From assembly GCA_021307315.1 (NCBI GenBank), contig JAJSPD010000124.1:17220-81219 (forward strand): a stretch of DNA of 64,000 nucleotides. Direction: 5' to 3'. How positions within the stretch are numbered: the first letter of the stretch is position 1; every line of letters starts with the position of its first letter. This document shows, in pieces, positions 45,901 to 56,900 of this stretch. Under the pieces are notes generated by a model, which saw only the letters and a program-made list of their open reading frames with translations, did not search any database and was not told the DNA's origin. The position numbers were made by a program, and so were the translations under genes. The DNA comes from Bisporella sp. PMI_857 (Eukaryota > Ascomycota > Leotiomycetes > Helotiales > Helotiaceae).

Positions 45901-48690
45901 CAACATCGCTTTTTTTAATCGACGAAACGCTAGTACGTTTACAAAAGCTAAAATTTACACTAAGTTAATATTCGTTAAGCGTTTTACTGTATACGTATAA
46001 ATTTTAACTTAAAAAAATTACAACGTTTCGCATACGCTATAGCTTTTACAAGTGCAAATGCTTTTTTTTAGCTTAACGAACAGTTCGGCTACGTATTAAA
46101 AGTATATAAACAGCGTGTTTTCGACTATTTAAATAACTTTTGCACAGTTTACTTAAATAATATTTTAATTTTCTTTAACAGCAAACGCAAATACGTAAAA
46201 TATATTCGCAAAGTTTTCGATTAACTACAAATCGCCGGCCTGCAAATAAATATTCAGAAAACAAAGTTTTACGTAACTCGTATTAAGTATTTAACTTTAT
46301 AGTTACAACAAAAAGTATCGAAGTAAACTTTAAAAAGATTTCAGCTATTGTTTTTTAAGCTTAGTTAATTAATATACGTAACGTACAGTCGTTTTTAGGA
46401 TTTTGCAATTTTTACCGGCGTTTTATTAAAAATTACGAACGCTTAGCATTTTTTTTAACGCAGTTTACTAAAAAAAATGTTTTTTTCAAGTTTAACAAAA
46501 ACTGCCAAAAAGCATTTACGTTGCTTAAAAAGTTTTTAACAGCTGTTTTTGTACTGCAGTATTACAACTACAAGCTTAAAACTTAGTAAAAACAAACGCG
46601 AGCGACAAAGTTATAGCGAAAGTGTTTTTACAACGCAAAAGCTTTAAAAATCTATAGCTTTTTGTAAAGTATTTTTCGAAAACTATAGCTTTTGCAAAAC
46701 TCAATTACTAAATGTATAACAAAGAAATACTAGCTATTATACGCTCGCTAACACAGTAGCGAGCAAACTTAGCGAGCACTACTTTTTTATTTAAGTGCTT
46801 ACTGACCATAAAATACTCGAATATTTTATAACAAACAAACGCTAAATGCTTGCTAAGCTTGTTAAACGGAAATGTTTTCTAAGTTTTACTTTAATATTAT
46901 ATACCGCTTAGAAAAAAGCTAACGAAAAAGCGAATGCTTTAACAAAAAAAAAGCAAAACGTAGCTTTTCAAAACGTTTTAAAAAAAAAACTCGCGACTAA
47001 GTTTTGCTAAGCTCCGACCGAATAAATTTTCGTATTCTGGCTGAGCTACTTGTAACTGTACTCGAAAAAAACTTTTTTCTAAACTAAGCCGAACGTTCGA
47101 AAATAAACTATTTTGCTTTTAAGAACTTTGATTTAGTAAGCTAGTTGCTTATAGCAAACAAAAAAAACACCGAACTGAAGTTTATACATGCTTAAACTTG
47201 TGCTGAAGCTTAAAACTAAAAACTAAAAAACGAGTTGCTTTTGTAGCAAAAAAAACTTGTAGTGCCGACAAAAAAAACGCTCCGCGTATAGCTTTTAAAT
47301 AAAGTTTATACTTAAGTATCGACAACGCACTTAGAAATTTTTAAAACGAAGCTTTTTGTTGCTCGGAACTATTAGTAAAAAAGTCTTTAAACGACGTGTC
47401 CGATTACGTTTACTTCTGTAAAGCTTGCCGAAAAGCAATTGTACTACGCGACTGTACACTTAGCTATTGTACTGCTTTTATCTCGACCGGCTATAGCAGC
47501 ACGTGTTTATAAATTATAAATCATTTCCAGCAGCTAAAAACGACACAACAACTTTTTTATAGTTGTCGATAAATTCTGCAAACAAGTTATATCGATTTTT
47601 TGTTTAAAGTCGGCAAATACTTAAAATATAGCTTGTATATACGTCGAGTGTATTTATTGTGTTATAAAGCTTTTTAAACAATATATCAAATAAAAGCTTT
47701 TAGTTTATTTCGTCGTTTTAAAGCGAGTTTACGTATTTTAAAAATAAAGCTAAAGCTTTTTACAATATATTACTTTTAAACGAACGGCTAAACAAAATCG
47801 TTAACTAGTATATTAACTTACAGTTTCGGCTTTTTATTAATTACTATTAAAACGACTAGCCGGAACTGATTTTTATAATAAACTACGCGCAGTTTACGTT
47901 ACTGCACAAAAGCTTAAAAATAATGTTTTTGTTCAAAGTTTAATACAGCTACAAGCCGAACACGTTTTAAAACTAAAAACTCGCGGAAAAAGCACTAAAA
48001 AACGCACAAAAAAAGCTTAATCGAAAAAAAGCTTAAATATACGCGCAAAAAATGCACGAAACATAAAAAAAAGCTAAAAAGTGCTTGCAACAAACACAGA
48101 AAGTTCACGCTAAAAGCGCTAACAAGCGCCGCCGATTAGTAAATTTCGGCGTAAATAATTACGTTTACGTGTTAACAAAAAACTAGCGCAAAAAACGGCT
48201 TAGTACTAAGCTCGACTTTTAAATAAAAAGTCTTTAGCTTATTATCGCTTAAAAAAGCTACTTTTTCCGATTAAAGCTTTCGAGCTTTATAAAAATACAT
48301 TTTGTATTTTCAGCTGATCGTTTGCGTAAAACAAAAATGCTTTTTTGCCAAAACAAATTGCGGAAAAAGCTAAGCTAATTGTTGTTAAAACGAGCTGAAG
48401 TAAAAACTGAAAAAAGTGCTAGCTTGCAAGCTAAAGCGTAAAAAGCTTAAGTACAAAGCTCGCTAAGTAAACTAAAAAAAAGACTCGAATAGTACTTAGC
48501 TTTTAACTTGAAATACGCTTTTTACTTTTAAAAGCGTTTCTATTTACAAAACCTAAGCGCGAAAAGGCTGCTTTTGAAGCTAAAGAATTGAATTAAAGCA
48601 TAAAAAAAAAGTATTGACAATTATAACTATTTAAATAGTAACCTGCCGTGCTCTCAAAGCTCGAAAGCGAGCTTTTTCCGGAGAAAGTGA

Positions 48691-48863
48691 TATTACGTCG
48701 CGTGCTTCTAAGCACACGTGACCCATATTAGGCGAGCTCCCGAGCGCTTCGTGTATATATAGCCTGCTCTTCTCGAGCTCCCTCTTCCTTCCTCAGCTAT
48801 AGATTCTCGTATAGTACCACAGCTGCCCTCTGTATCTGTAGATCTACAGCTCGTGCCGTGACA
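48691..48863 (+). repeat. 3' LTR of the Gypsy element
   Basis: 173 bp, about nine-tenths identical to the 5' LTR. Its first bases read TATTACGTCG where the other copy has TGTCACGTCG, a G-to-A and a C-to-T change. Most other substitutions between the two LTRs are also transitions; there are a few short indels. Confidence 0.85.
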
Positions 48864-49117
48864 AAAAAAAAGTTATTCAAACTTTAGTTGTATTACAGAC
48901 ACGTAATTGTATGTGTACAAGCTAGTTGCGCTGTATTTACAGGCTGTCGCAGCGTGTTTTAAAGCTAGTTATACTGTAGTTTACAGGCTTGGTAAAGTAC
49001 AAAACGCGCTTAGTTATAATTCTAAACCTACGTACTATGTAGGTGTAGTCAGGGGGCCGGGGGCGTATATGTACAGGGGCGTATTTGTATCCGCCCTTAT
49101 GCTTTACAGGTGGGTAC

Positions 49118-49309
49118 TGTCACGATCACGATCCTATGGCCTGTAAGGGCGCTGAATAGGTGCTTCAATTACGAGAATACTAAACTAAGGAGGAAAGGTG
49201 TAGCTGTTGCTGTGGCATCCCTAACATAAAGACCATGACCACGTGACCACCATAGGCGAGCTGGTAAGCGAGCCAATGGGCGTCTGGTGCGATATTGAGG
49301 ACCGTGACA
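49118..49309. mobile_element. Solo LTR, 192 bp, with 5-bp target duplication
   Basis: The segment begins TGTCACGATCACG and ends GACCGTGACA (TG...CA, inverted TGTCACG/CGTGACA-like ends). The word GGTAC is repeated exactly on both sides (49113-49117, 49310-49314). Its sequence differs from the 170-bp LTRs nearby, so it is another family. Its composition is normal, without AT decay, so it is probably younger or was spared by RIP because it is short and single. Confidence 0.75.
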
Positions 49310-49603
49310 GGTACACCACCAATTCTTAACAGAAATACTATAATTCTATTGCCAAAACAAAACTATAGTATTCGAGTCACATTCCTCCCCCCAAAAAAGT
49401 ATAGCAATTTAGGGTTTTGGACAAAAAATAATAGTATTCTAGTTATTTGCCGTTATAAATTAGAGTTTTTTTTTTTAGAACTTGAACTTTGTTTACAGCT
49501 TGTAATTAAAAAAATATTATTAAAAAGTGAGTAATAAGTAATAATCTCAATTAGTTTTCTTTCTTTTAGTGTTTCCACTGATTGAAAAGGCTAAAACAGT
49601 TCG

Positions 49604-52600
49604 CTATTCAACAGTCTTCCAAATGCCCTCCAAGCGCCTAATTTCAGCCCAAAGAGCTGGATCATTCGCTCGTTCCATTCCTGCCATAGCCTTATTCCAA
49701 GCCACATCAGCTTCTATACCCGCCCAACTCCTGCCATTATAGGTATAGCCATAGCCATAACCTCCATAGCCAATCGCGCTGTCCATCGTATCCATGCAAC
49801 GGTGGGTAGTACTAATTTGCATATTTACGTTTGCCGTTTCTCTTTCCACCTCAGACTTCTCTCGCAATGTCTTAATTGTCGGGACGGTTTGTTGGTACAC
49901 CACCCATCGCTCCCGACTGAAGGCAAGAAGCTCATCTGCGCTACCTGCGGCACAGGCTGCCGTGTATCTCTCCCGCATGCGCGGCGAGAACATGCAACAG
50001 ACCTTCTCCTCCTCTAGATATGTATTCTGAAGAGGCATAGATTTGGTTAAAGCAGTACCGATTACGAACATTTCGTAGCACTCCTGACAGATGGCACAAT
50101 CAGGCCAGCCATACCAGGCACGTTTCGAAGCCATCTCGTTCTGTACACAATTGAGGATAGGGGCCCATTTTCGTATGTAATCTTCGTATGGTGCCCACGC
50201 ACCGGTCTCTGTCATTTCGCACCATCGCTTGATGAATTCTTCGGAGCGTGCAACTCGGACGTTAAAGGCGCAAAATAACTCAGCCTCAGAGCCAGTTGCT
50301 TGGGGTTTTGAAGACCAGAACTGAGCTAGACCGTTTGGTACGAGAATGCCAGCGTAGCAGCCTTCACAGACCCCAAAGTTACTCACTTCCGCTTTGAAAT
50401 TGTACCACTTCCCGCGAACGATGCCATTATCTGCACAACATCTTGGACTTGCTGAAATAGCACTTGCAGCTGCGTGAAAGACGCTGAAGCTGAGACGCTT
50501 CTCTAGGCATACATACAAAGCCTCCTGCATGTTAATAGGCTTCAGATCACACATCCAATTTTCGTACGTTGATTCGGAATCAACAATAGTCACTTCAAAC
50601 TCCCGAGCATACGGGGACATCGCCAACCAGTCCATGAAGCACGTCTCGCAGAATACTAGGCCCTCTACTGCTTCGCGTGGTTGATACCACTTTATCTCCG
50701 ATGCGCAGAGAGCCTTCCCATTGCATTCAGGCAATGCCATTCTTTCCGTGGTGGTACGGACAAATTCTACCCATCCACCGTCGACGTCTTTCCTCCTGGA
50801 GAATTTCTTCATGGCCCGCTTGACATATTCCAAGCATAAATCACAAGTCCACTTATCATTAGCTCCTTGTGCACTAGGATGTTTGCGAAAGCGGCCGGCA
50901 AATTCTGTAGCGAGTATGATATCCTCGTAGCAGGCTTCACATGCTACGAACCCAGGTATTTCTCTGTCCACATCAACGAACCATTCTACTTTATCAGCCA
51001 TGACAGCACCGCTTCCACCTTTGCAATCGGGTATGTGCAACCGCCGAGCCATGTACTCTGAAGCTGTGGATAGGTCCCCGGTGCGACAAACAGTCGGCCA
51101 CAAACTTTTGGTCAGGCGAGGAACATTAAATCGACACCTCCCTTGGCGCTTGCGGATGGTTTCGAAAGAAGGTGCAGTGGCTGTGCCGTTGATATAATTC
51201 TCATGACACCAAGTGCAGATAAGGAAATTTGGTGTGGCGGGGAGGTAGTACCATGTAGTTTCGTAGTCCACTTCACGTTTGTCGGAGCACAGCCTTGCAA
51301 CTAAGTTTGGATTCCCAGTGGCACGCACTGGGGATACTAGGGACATAGGCTCATCCTCTTCCGAATTATCATCTTCCGTCGTGGAAGTGTTTGCATTTAG
51401 TTGATCCGAAATCTTTGTTTGTCCCAATTGGGAAATGAGGCTTGAAAAGAGCCCTGCTTTCTTTTTTGTAGGTGAGCCTCCTTGGGATGATGTGGGAGGG
51501 GGTGGGAAGGTGTGCTGCGGGATTGAAAGTGGTGTAGTTAGTGTGTCTGACCCTGGCTGGGTGATAGGTTGGGCTGTAAAGTAAGAATGCGCAGAACTCT
51601 CTACCGTGGGCCGTCTTATATCATTGTTATCCGCTACAGAGCTATCTATTGTCAGCTTTTGCAGCTGTAGAGTTGGGTGGGGTTGAGACGAAGGCGGAGC
51701 GATATATGCATGATGGGTTTCTGCCCCTACCACACCTGCCGCAGAAATTGGAACGAAAGGTATGAACTCCGGGGGATTGGTAATCTGACTTCCACTAGCT
51801 TGTATAGTATTCAATGGTTGGGCCAGTGCTGTGGCTGCTGGGGCAGGAGATACGGTAGCACTTGGATATTCTGTTGCATTCACTTTGATGTGACTACCCG
51901 TCACAAACTTGGATATAGCGGGGACTAGTGTCGGTGATGAAGATGGCTTGTTTGCGGGTAAAGGTTGCATATGGAGTGAGGTTTGAAGTCCCTGTGTGCT
52001 TGTCACCGAATTTGGTAGGGTGCTAAGTAGAGGTGATGAAACCCTGTTATGGTGCTGTCCCGAGGAAATCTGATCCGCCTGGCTGATGTGAATTTCTGGG
52101 GTGACAGTTGGTGGTAGAGGCATACAGGCGAGGGAGCCAATATTTTGCTCAGCATTTGGGGTTTCAAGAGTGTGGGGTTTGCCTTGAGAATTCAGGGCGG
52201 TATAAACAGTGCTTTGAGCTGCTACAATCTTGCTCAGGTAGCCTTGGACCTTTGAATGTACCAAATTTGTTAAGCCTGCTAGCTTGGGCGGTGGCGGTGG
52301 AGCGTTCGCATATGTTCTAATATGTGATGAAGAAGCTGGGACGTTATAATTTGAGGCTAGAGATGTCGGCCTAGTAGTAGCTAGGTGATCCGACAATGAA
52401 GCATTATGGCTACCGACGGCCCCAGGTTGAATGTATCCTGGGCTGCCATACTGAGTATTGAAAGTCTGTTGGACTTGAGTGCCAACATGATATGTTTCGG
52501 CTGTATATGGCCTAGAAGGTAAAGGGATAGGCTGGTTATGTGCTTGGGGGTTGTAGAATTGATGCTGAGCGGGCTGTGCCGAATATTGTTGATGTGACAG

Positions 52601-53059
52601 CCAGGGACTTGGCGGGCCGTACGCAGACAGATCTGGAGTAACTGCCGGCCCTATGTTTGAACTATGACTAACCGGCTGAGGATAGGTCTGTTGAATACTA
52701 TACGGAGATCCAAGGGGTAGAACGATCGCATTTGGGCTGATATTTGAGTTCGCTTGAGAAGTCTGATAGAGGTTTTGAGCTGGGGTGAAAAATTGGAGAG
52801 ATTGATAATCAGAAGAATGGGCTGCTGTTCTTGGTGGTGGTGGAAAATACGGTATTGAGGCCTGCCCTATTGAAGTAATTGGCTGATGGAAACTGGACGC
52901 TTGCGGTACAAGCGATTGCTTGTTGGGTGGTGGAGGATAGCTATAAGAGGTTTGATGCTGGACGCAATCTCCGCTAGCTGGAGAATTATTATATCCGCTG
53001 GTAGCCTCGAGTGGCTGCGGCCCTGCGGTTGGATAATAGCTTGATCTCTTGTTGTCCAT
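49604..53059 (-). CDS. Large protein with five cysteine-rich WY/CxxC repeats
   Basis: A single exon of 1151 codons, intact although it lies beside transposons. Residues 1-560 are Pro/Gln/Ser/Tyr-rich low-complexity sequence, probably disordered, without signal peptide. A basic and acidic hinge follows (SPTKKKAGLFSSLISQL, TTEDDNSEEDEP). Residues about 590-1040 hold five degenerate modules. Each has a Cys, then W(Y/F), then a hydrophobic-x-x-C-x-x-C-(Y/F/H) core (NFLICTWCHENY, GFVACEACYEDI, GLVFCETCFMDW, NFGVCEGCYAGI, DCAICQECYEMF), then a further Cys about 25-35 residues on (RCRFN, TCDLC, MCDL, FCAFN, CCMF). These look like zinc-binding treble-clef or ribbon units. Relatives in other fungi are often labelled integral membrane protein, but no membrane span is visible here. 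Function unknown. Confidence 0.85.
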   Translation of the reverse strand: MDNKRSSYYPTAGPQPLEATSGYNNSPASGDCVQHQTSYSYPPPPNKQSLVPQASSFHQPITSIGQASIPYFPPPPRTAAHSSDYQSLQFFTPAQNLYQTSQANSNISPNAIVLPLGSPYSIQQTYPQPVSHSSNIGPAVTPDLSAYGPPSPWLSHQQYSAQPAQHQFYNPQAHNQPIPLPSRPYTAETYHVGTQVQQTFNTQYGSPGYIQPGAVGSHNASLSDHLATTRPTSLASNYNVPASSSHIRTYANAPPPPPKLAGLTNLVHSKVQGYLSKIVAAQSTVYTALNSQGKPHTLETPNAEQNIGSLACMPLPPTVTPEIHISQADQISSGQHHNRVSSPLLSTLPNSVTSTQGLQTSLHMQPLPANKPSSSPTLVPAISKFVTGSHIKVNATEYPSATVSPAPAATALAQPLNTIQASGSQITNPPEFIPFVPISAAGVVGAETHHAYIAPPSSQPHPTLQLQKLTIDSSVADNNDIRRPTVESSAHSYFTAQPITQPGSDTLTTPLSIPQHTFPPPPTSSQGGSPTKKKAGLFSSLISQLGQTKISDQLNANTSTTEDDNSEEDEPMSLVSPVRATGNPNLVARLCSDKREVDYETTWYYLPATPNFLICTWCHENYINGTATAPSFETIRKRQGRCRFNVPRLTKSLWPTVCRTGDLSTASEYMARRLHIPDCKGGSGAVMADKVEWFVDVDREIPGFVACEACYEDIILATEFAGRFRKHPSAQGANDKWTCDLCLEYVKRAMKKFSRRKDVDGGWVEFVRTTTERMALPECNGKALCASEIKWYQPREAVEGLVFCETCFMDWLAMSPYAREFEVTIVDSESTYENWMCDLKPINMQEALYVCLEKRLSFSVFHAAASAISASPRCCADNGIVRGKWYNFKAEVSNFGVCEGCYAGILVPNGLAQFWSSKPQATGSEAELFCAFNVRVARSEEFIKRWCEMTETGAWAPYEDYIRKWAPILNCVQNEMASKRAWYGWPDCAICQECYEMFVIGTALTKSMPLQNTYLEEEKVCCMFSPRMRERYTAACAAGSADELLAFSRERWVVYQQTVPTIKTLREKSEVERETANVNMQISTTHRCMDTMDSAIGYGGYGYGYTYNGRSWAGIEADVAWNKAMAGMERANDPALWAEIRRLEGIWKTVE

Positions 53060-53956
53060 CGAGAAGCTAGCTAGTCATTCTTGGGGAGTATGAACTGCAG
53101 ATTGTTGAAGATGTTGTCAAGTCTATCATTTATATGAGAATGCGGGGTATAGAAATAGGATTTCTACCAAATGTTGGAGCTGGGTTGGCATTGGGGCTGC
53201 GCAAGGCTTTCTCGATAAGCAAGGCAACTAGTCCAATATCGATCTTCTTGGACTAGATTTCTGAGATATGATTGGCGCCAAGAGAACCGTGCAGAATATT
53301 GAACGGCTCGCTTAAAATCTAAAGTCAGGGTTTAAATAACAGTCTACATAGACGACTTACCAGGTGATAAGTATTTTTATGAGACCCCTGCCATATGTCC
53401 GACGACTCACAGGCACAGAGCGTTCCATGTAGGGGCGACATGTCTTGGGGTTACATAGCCACAAAAATATGGCTTGACATGTGCCTTGGGTAGTCGCTCT
53501 ATCATTCATAATAACTTTTGCGTAATACTCGCACCCAAAAAATATGGCTAGCTATCTCCAGCATTTTCTTGTAACCTTATCACATGAATTTGTACCCTAG
53601 GTGTCATTTTTGCCTCCAACAATTCTGTTGAAAGTGTAAATTCTGTACCACTGTTTAGTGCTTAGTCATACAATATTAGCCTTGCCCATCAAGCTATATA
53701 CAAGAAAGTTTCAAGCTCTAATTATTAATTTGCGCCTATTTACAAATTGGTGCTCTTGGCACTAAAGTGTTACAAACTATTGGGAGCAAGAAGAGAGCTG
53801 GAAAGTGCTAGGATGATGCTCGGCTGGCGGGCAGCATATTTAGAGAGCGAAAGCAAACGGGAAAGGCCAAGATATAGTTATTGTATCAATTAAATACTTA
53901 TTGTTTATAACAATAATGTTAGGAACAACGCTCTGCGTTTTATACAAGATATGGTG
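53060..53956. promoter_or_regulatory. Upstream region of the cysteine-repeat gene
   Basis: Holds the promoter of the 1151-aa gene on its left and the 3' end of the PKS relic on its right. No coding frame is supported. Confidence 0.4.
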
Positions 53957-56900
53957 TTAGGAAGTAGCAGAAACAATAGAAACAACAGGGCTAGCTACAC
54001 CAGTTTCAGACTTCTTCCTCTCCACTTCAATAACACTCGTTAATGCCACTTCGGGCTGCTCCTCGCTGCGAGTACTAGGCTGTATACTAACGTCCGCAAC
54101 GCATGTTAAACAAATGTCGCCTTGGACCATAGAAGCAGTTTCAATGACCTTAGAGCCAACCTCTCCAGTTTTGTCTTCCTCATCATTTGTTCCAGGCTCC
54201 TGCTCTGTTTTCTTTTTGGATACTTCAAGCTTGAGTTTTGCAGGCAATATCTTACTTAGTTCACTGATTTTCATGGTGAGGCTGGAATTCGAAGAGGGGA
54301 AAGGATGTCAAGAATGGATATCTCGGATTTGAGTCCTTTCAAAATCCAGTTCCGGATCTCTACAGAGAATCCACTTCATGACCTGTTAGTACTTCAATCC
54401 AGAGTTCTAGTTTATGCAGTAAACTTACCTCCAAACGCGTGTAGAGGCTGCTCTATGTTAATGTCTTCAGGAGATATGAACAGCGCTTTGGCGAGACAGT
54501 TTACTAGTGCTATCTCAACAACGGCTGCTGCTTCTACTAATGATCCTGCACCTATAAGCGCCTCGCGTATAAGGCCTTCTGATCTATTGGCACTAGGTGA
54601 TAATCCATCTGCCTTCCGTAACAACATGAACTTACTATCAGGGTGCTGAGTCCATTAGATTTCGCAACACTTCGCCCCCAACTATGCCAGTAGTAATCTG
54701 TGAAGGGACAGGCTTCTCATGAGGATTTCCAGCGATCACTGCAAGGAAGATATGGTGAATCTCTTTTTCGCCGATTTGCATTTTCATCGCTGGGTTGCGC
54801 ATGTCATAGTGCTCGGCATTCTCGGCTAGATGTTCCATTCCAGCCACAGCACTTAGGTCAATAGCAGTAACATTCATGCCTTTGCTGCGTCGGTGGTGAG
54901 CAAGTGCAGTTTGTAATGTGTTGCCAGCTACATGATTAGTTTACACAGGATTCCAATAATGCCGACGTGGAGGAGGAAAGCATAACGAAGAAGTCCAAGT
55001 AATTTAGAAGGAGCTCATGCATCTTCCAGCTTCTTTGGATTTTTGGGCCCGATGCTGCGACCCAGAGCTCATGAGACATGTTCTCAAATACAGAATCCTG
55101 CTTAAGTCAGCTTGTTAATGTTTCTTTGGCGGATGAAGACCTAAAATTTGGCAAAATTGAAAGAAGGGATAAGCTTACCTTCAAGAGCATTGCACAGTGG
55201 ACAAATCCCTTGACCTCAGGCATTGTGATAGAAATTTGGCGAAGGGTCGATTTGAGAGCTTCGCGGTTTGTAATGTCACAAGGATAAGCGGAAGCCCGGG
55301 TCATTTTGCCTGGAAGTTTCTCCAGATAAATCTTTATTTCATCTTTCGTGTCGCCAGATCTTGAGAGAAAAGCAACATGCTTTGCTCCGTGTTTCACAAG
55401 AAGGTCTGCTAAACTTATTCCAATCCCGCTGAGGCCGCCAGCGAACAAATAAGTGCCTTTAGGGTTGACTTGCAGCGGTAACTTTTTCTTCGGAAGAACG
55501 GGAACGATGTCTTCTTGATCGTATGTGATCTACCACCAAGAAGCTCAAAAACTTTTCGCAGCACCTCCGCACAAGCTTGAAGCTGGTGAGGCTCGCAGTC
55601 TTCAGTGTATTACTTCAGATTGAATGCGGAATACATGCAACCTCGAATGAATGGTGGCATTTATAGCATGTTATTAGACAAGACGTCTCGTTTTCCGACT
55701 TCCACAAAGATACCAAAATCGGCAACACAAAGCCAACTCTGCCTCAACATCTCACCATATGTCGAATTTAGAACAACGCTCACCCTACGCCCCTTTGTTT
55801 TTCTTATCACACCCTGAGCAAAGCGGTGTCTCGGGAGGTGAAAATGTGGTTTTCTGGGATACCATATCATTCCATAAGCAGCTCTTTCTTATGCGTAGAA
55901 CTAACGGTGGCATATACTATAGCTCCAGCATGCAAGGCAAGCTGTATTGCTGCTTGACCAATCCACTGCTGCCGAGTGGATAAGGATGGTGTCTCCTTCC
56001 TTCAACCTTCCATTGTCGTAGAGAGCGAAGTAGGCGGTGCAGTAAGTAATGATACGGGTAGCTGTAGACTCTGGGGTCAGTCCTTCGGGAACTGGTTGGA
56101 CTGTTCTCCAATGAACCCGAATGTTGGTTGCGAAACAGTCTTCACTTAATCCTGCTACGATTACCAATACGAAATGTCCCTTCAGGCACATTACTACCGA
56201 TGGTAGTGATTCTACCAGCGAATTCGGCACCTAGGGCGGGGTTTGGCACACAACCAAGCGCCGCCATCACATCGACAAAGTTCAGGCCGTAGCATGATCT
56301 CAATGTCGACCCGATCTGGAAGCAATGGCTGCTCATGCTCCAAGCGGTCCTCGAACCTAAATGGATGGAAAAGGCTCGCCTCGGCCAGACGCATTTTTAG
56401 TGGTCTGTCTCCTTGATAAAGTTTATTCACAATAAGCGTTGGCTCTTTATCTCTGCTATCCAGTGGTGAGTTCATATTTGTATCTTGGACTAGACAAGGT
56501 GTGTATATAGTACCATTGGACCCAGCATACTCATGATTAATTACTCGCTCACCCGATGTACAATCAAAGCACTCTCTGAACAAGGATATAAGAAACGAAC
56601 TCGCCGTGTTTGAAGTTATATCTAGGTCGCTAGAAAGATCAAAGTTGAATAGAGACAATTGCGGTAGTTTGGCAAGAAGTGTTCGGGAAAGGCCGATTGC
56701 AACTGATCGGGCAGGCATTGGAGCATCTCTAATGTAGACTCCACCGGTCACCCATAGAATTCCCGCACTCCTGAGAAGGATTTTCTTGAGACTTTCGTAC
56801 GCTTCCTCTGAAGGTACGTGCAGAATAGAGGTTTCTATCTCGGTCATCGAGAAATAGATTTTGTCTGTTGGGTCTGATACTGCAGTCAAAGACGTCCTAG

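Larger units (their letters stand above)
42811..48863 (+). mobile_element. Ty3/Gypsy-type LTR retrotransposon, dead, 6.05 kb
   Basis: Two direct LTRs (42811-42980 and 48691-48863) bound an AT-rich interior with stops in every frame. AAAAA flanks both outer edges and may be the target duplication, though the site is A-rich. In the plus strand at about 46150 the decayed reverse transcriptase motif reads YLNNILIFFNSKRKYVKYIR; Gypsy enzymes have YLDD-type residues there, so both catalytic Asp are now Asn. Around it are other RT-like pieces (GLQINIQKTKFYV). No gag, integrase or protease frame is open. Order of domains could not be read, so Gypsy rather than Copia rests on the RT segment. Confidence 0.8.
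42283..49096. mobile_element. Older element with ~200-bp terminal inverted repeats, split by a retrotransposon
   Basis: The segment 42283-42491 and the segment 48913-49096 are inverted copies. Both start (reading inward) with GGGCGGATACAAATACGCCC, continue with TACATATACGCCCCCGGCCC and share ACACCTACATAGTA and GCCTGTAAATACAGCGCAAC. The left copy has a 24-bp extra stretch. Between them lie about 320 bp of AT-rich DNA, the 6.05-kb Gypsy element and about 50 bp on the right. The simplest reading is a short non-autonomous DNA element of under 800 bp into which the retrotransposon later jumped. A clear target duplication at its outer ends was not found. Confidence 0.7.
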
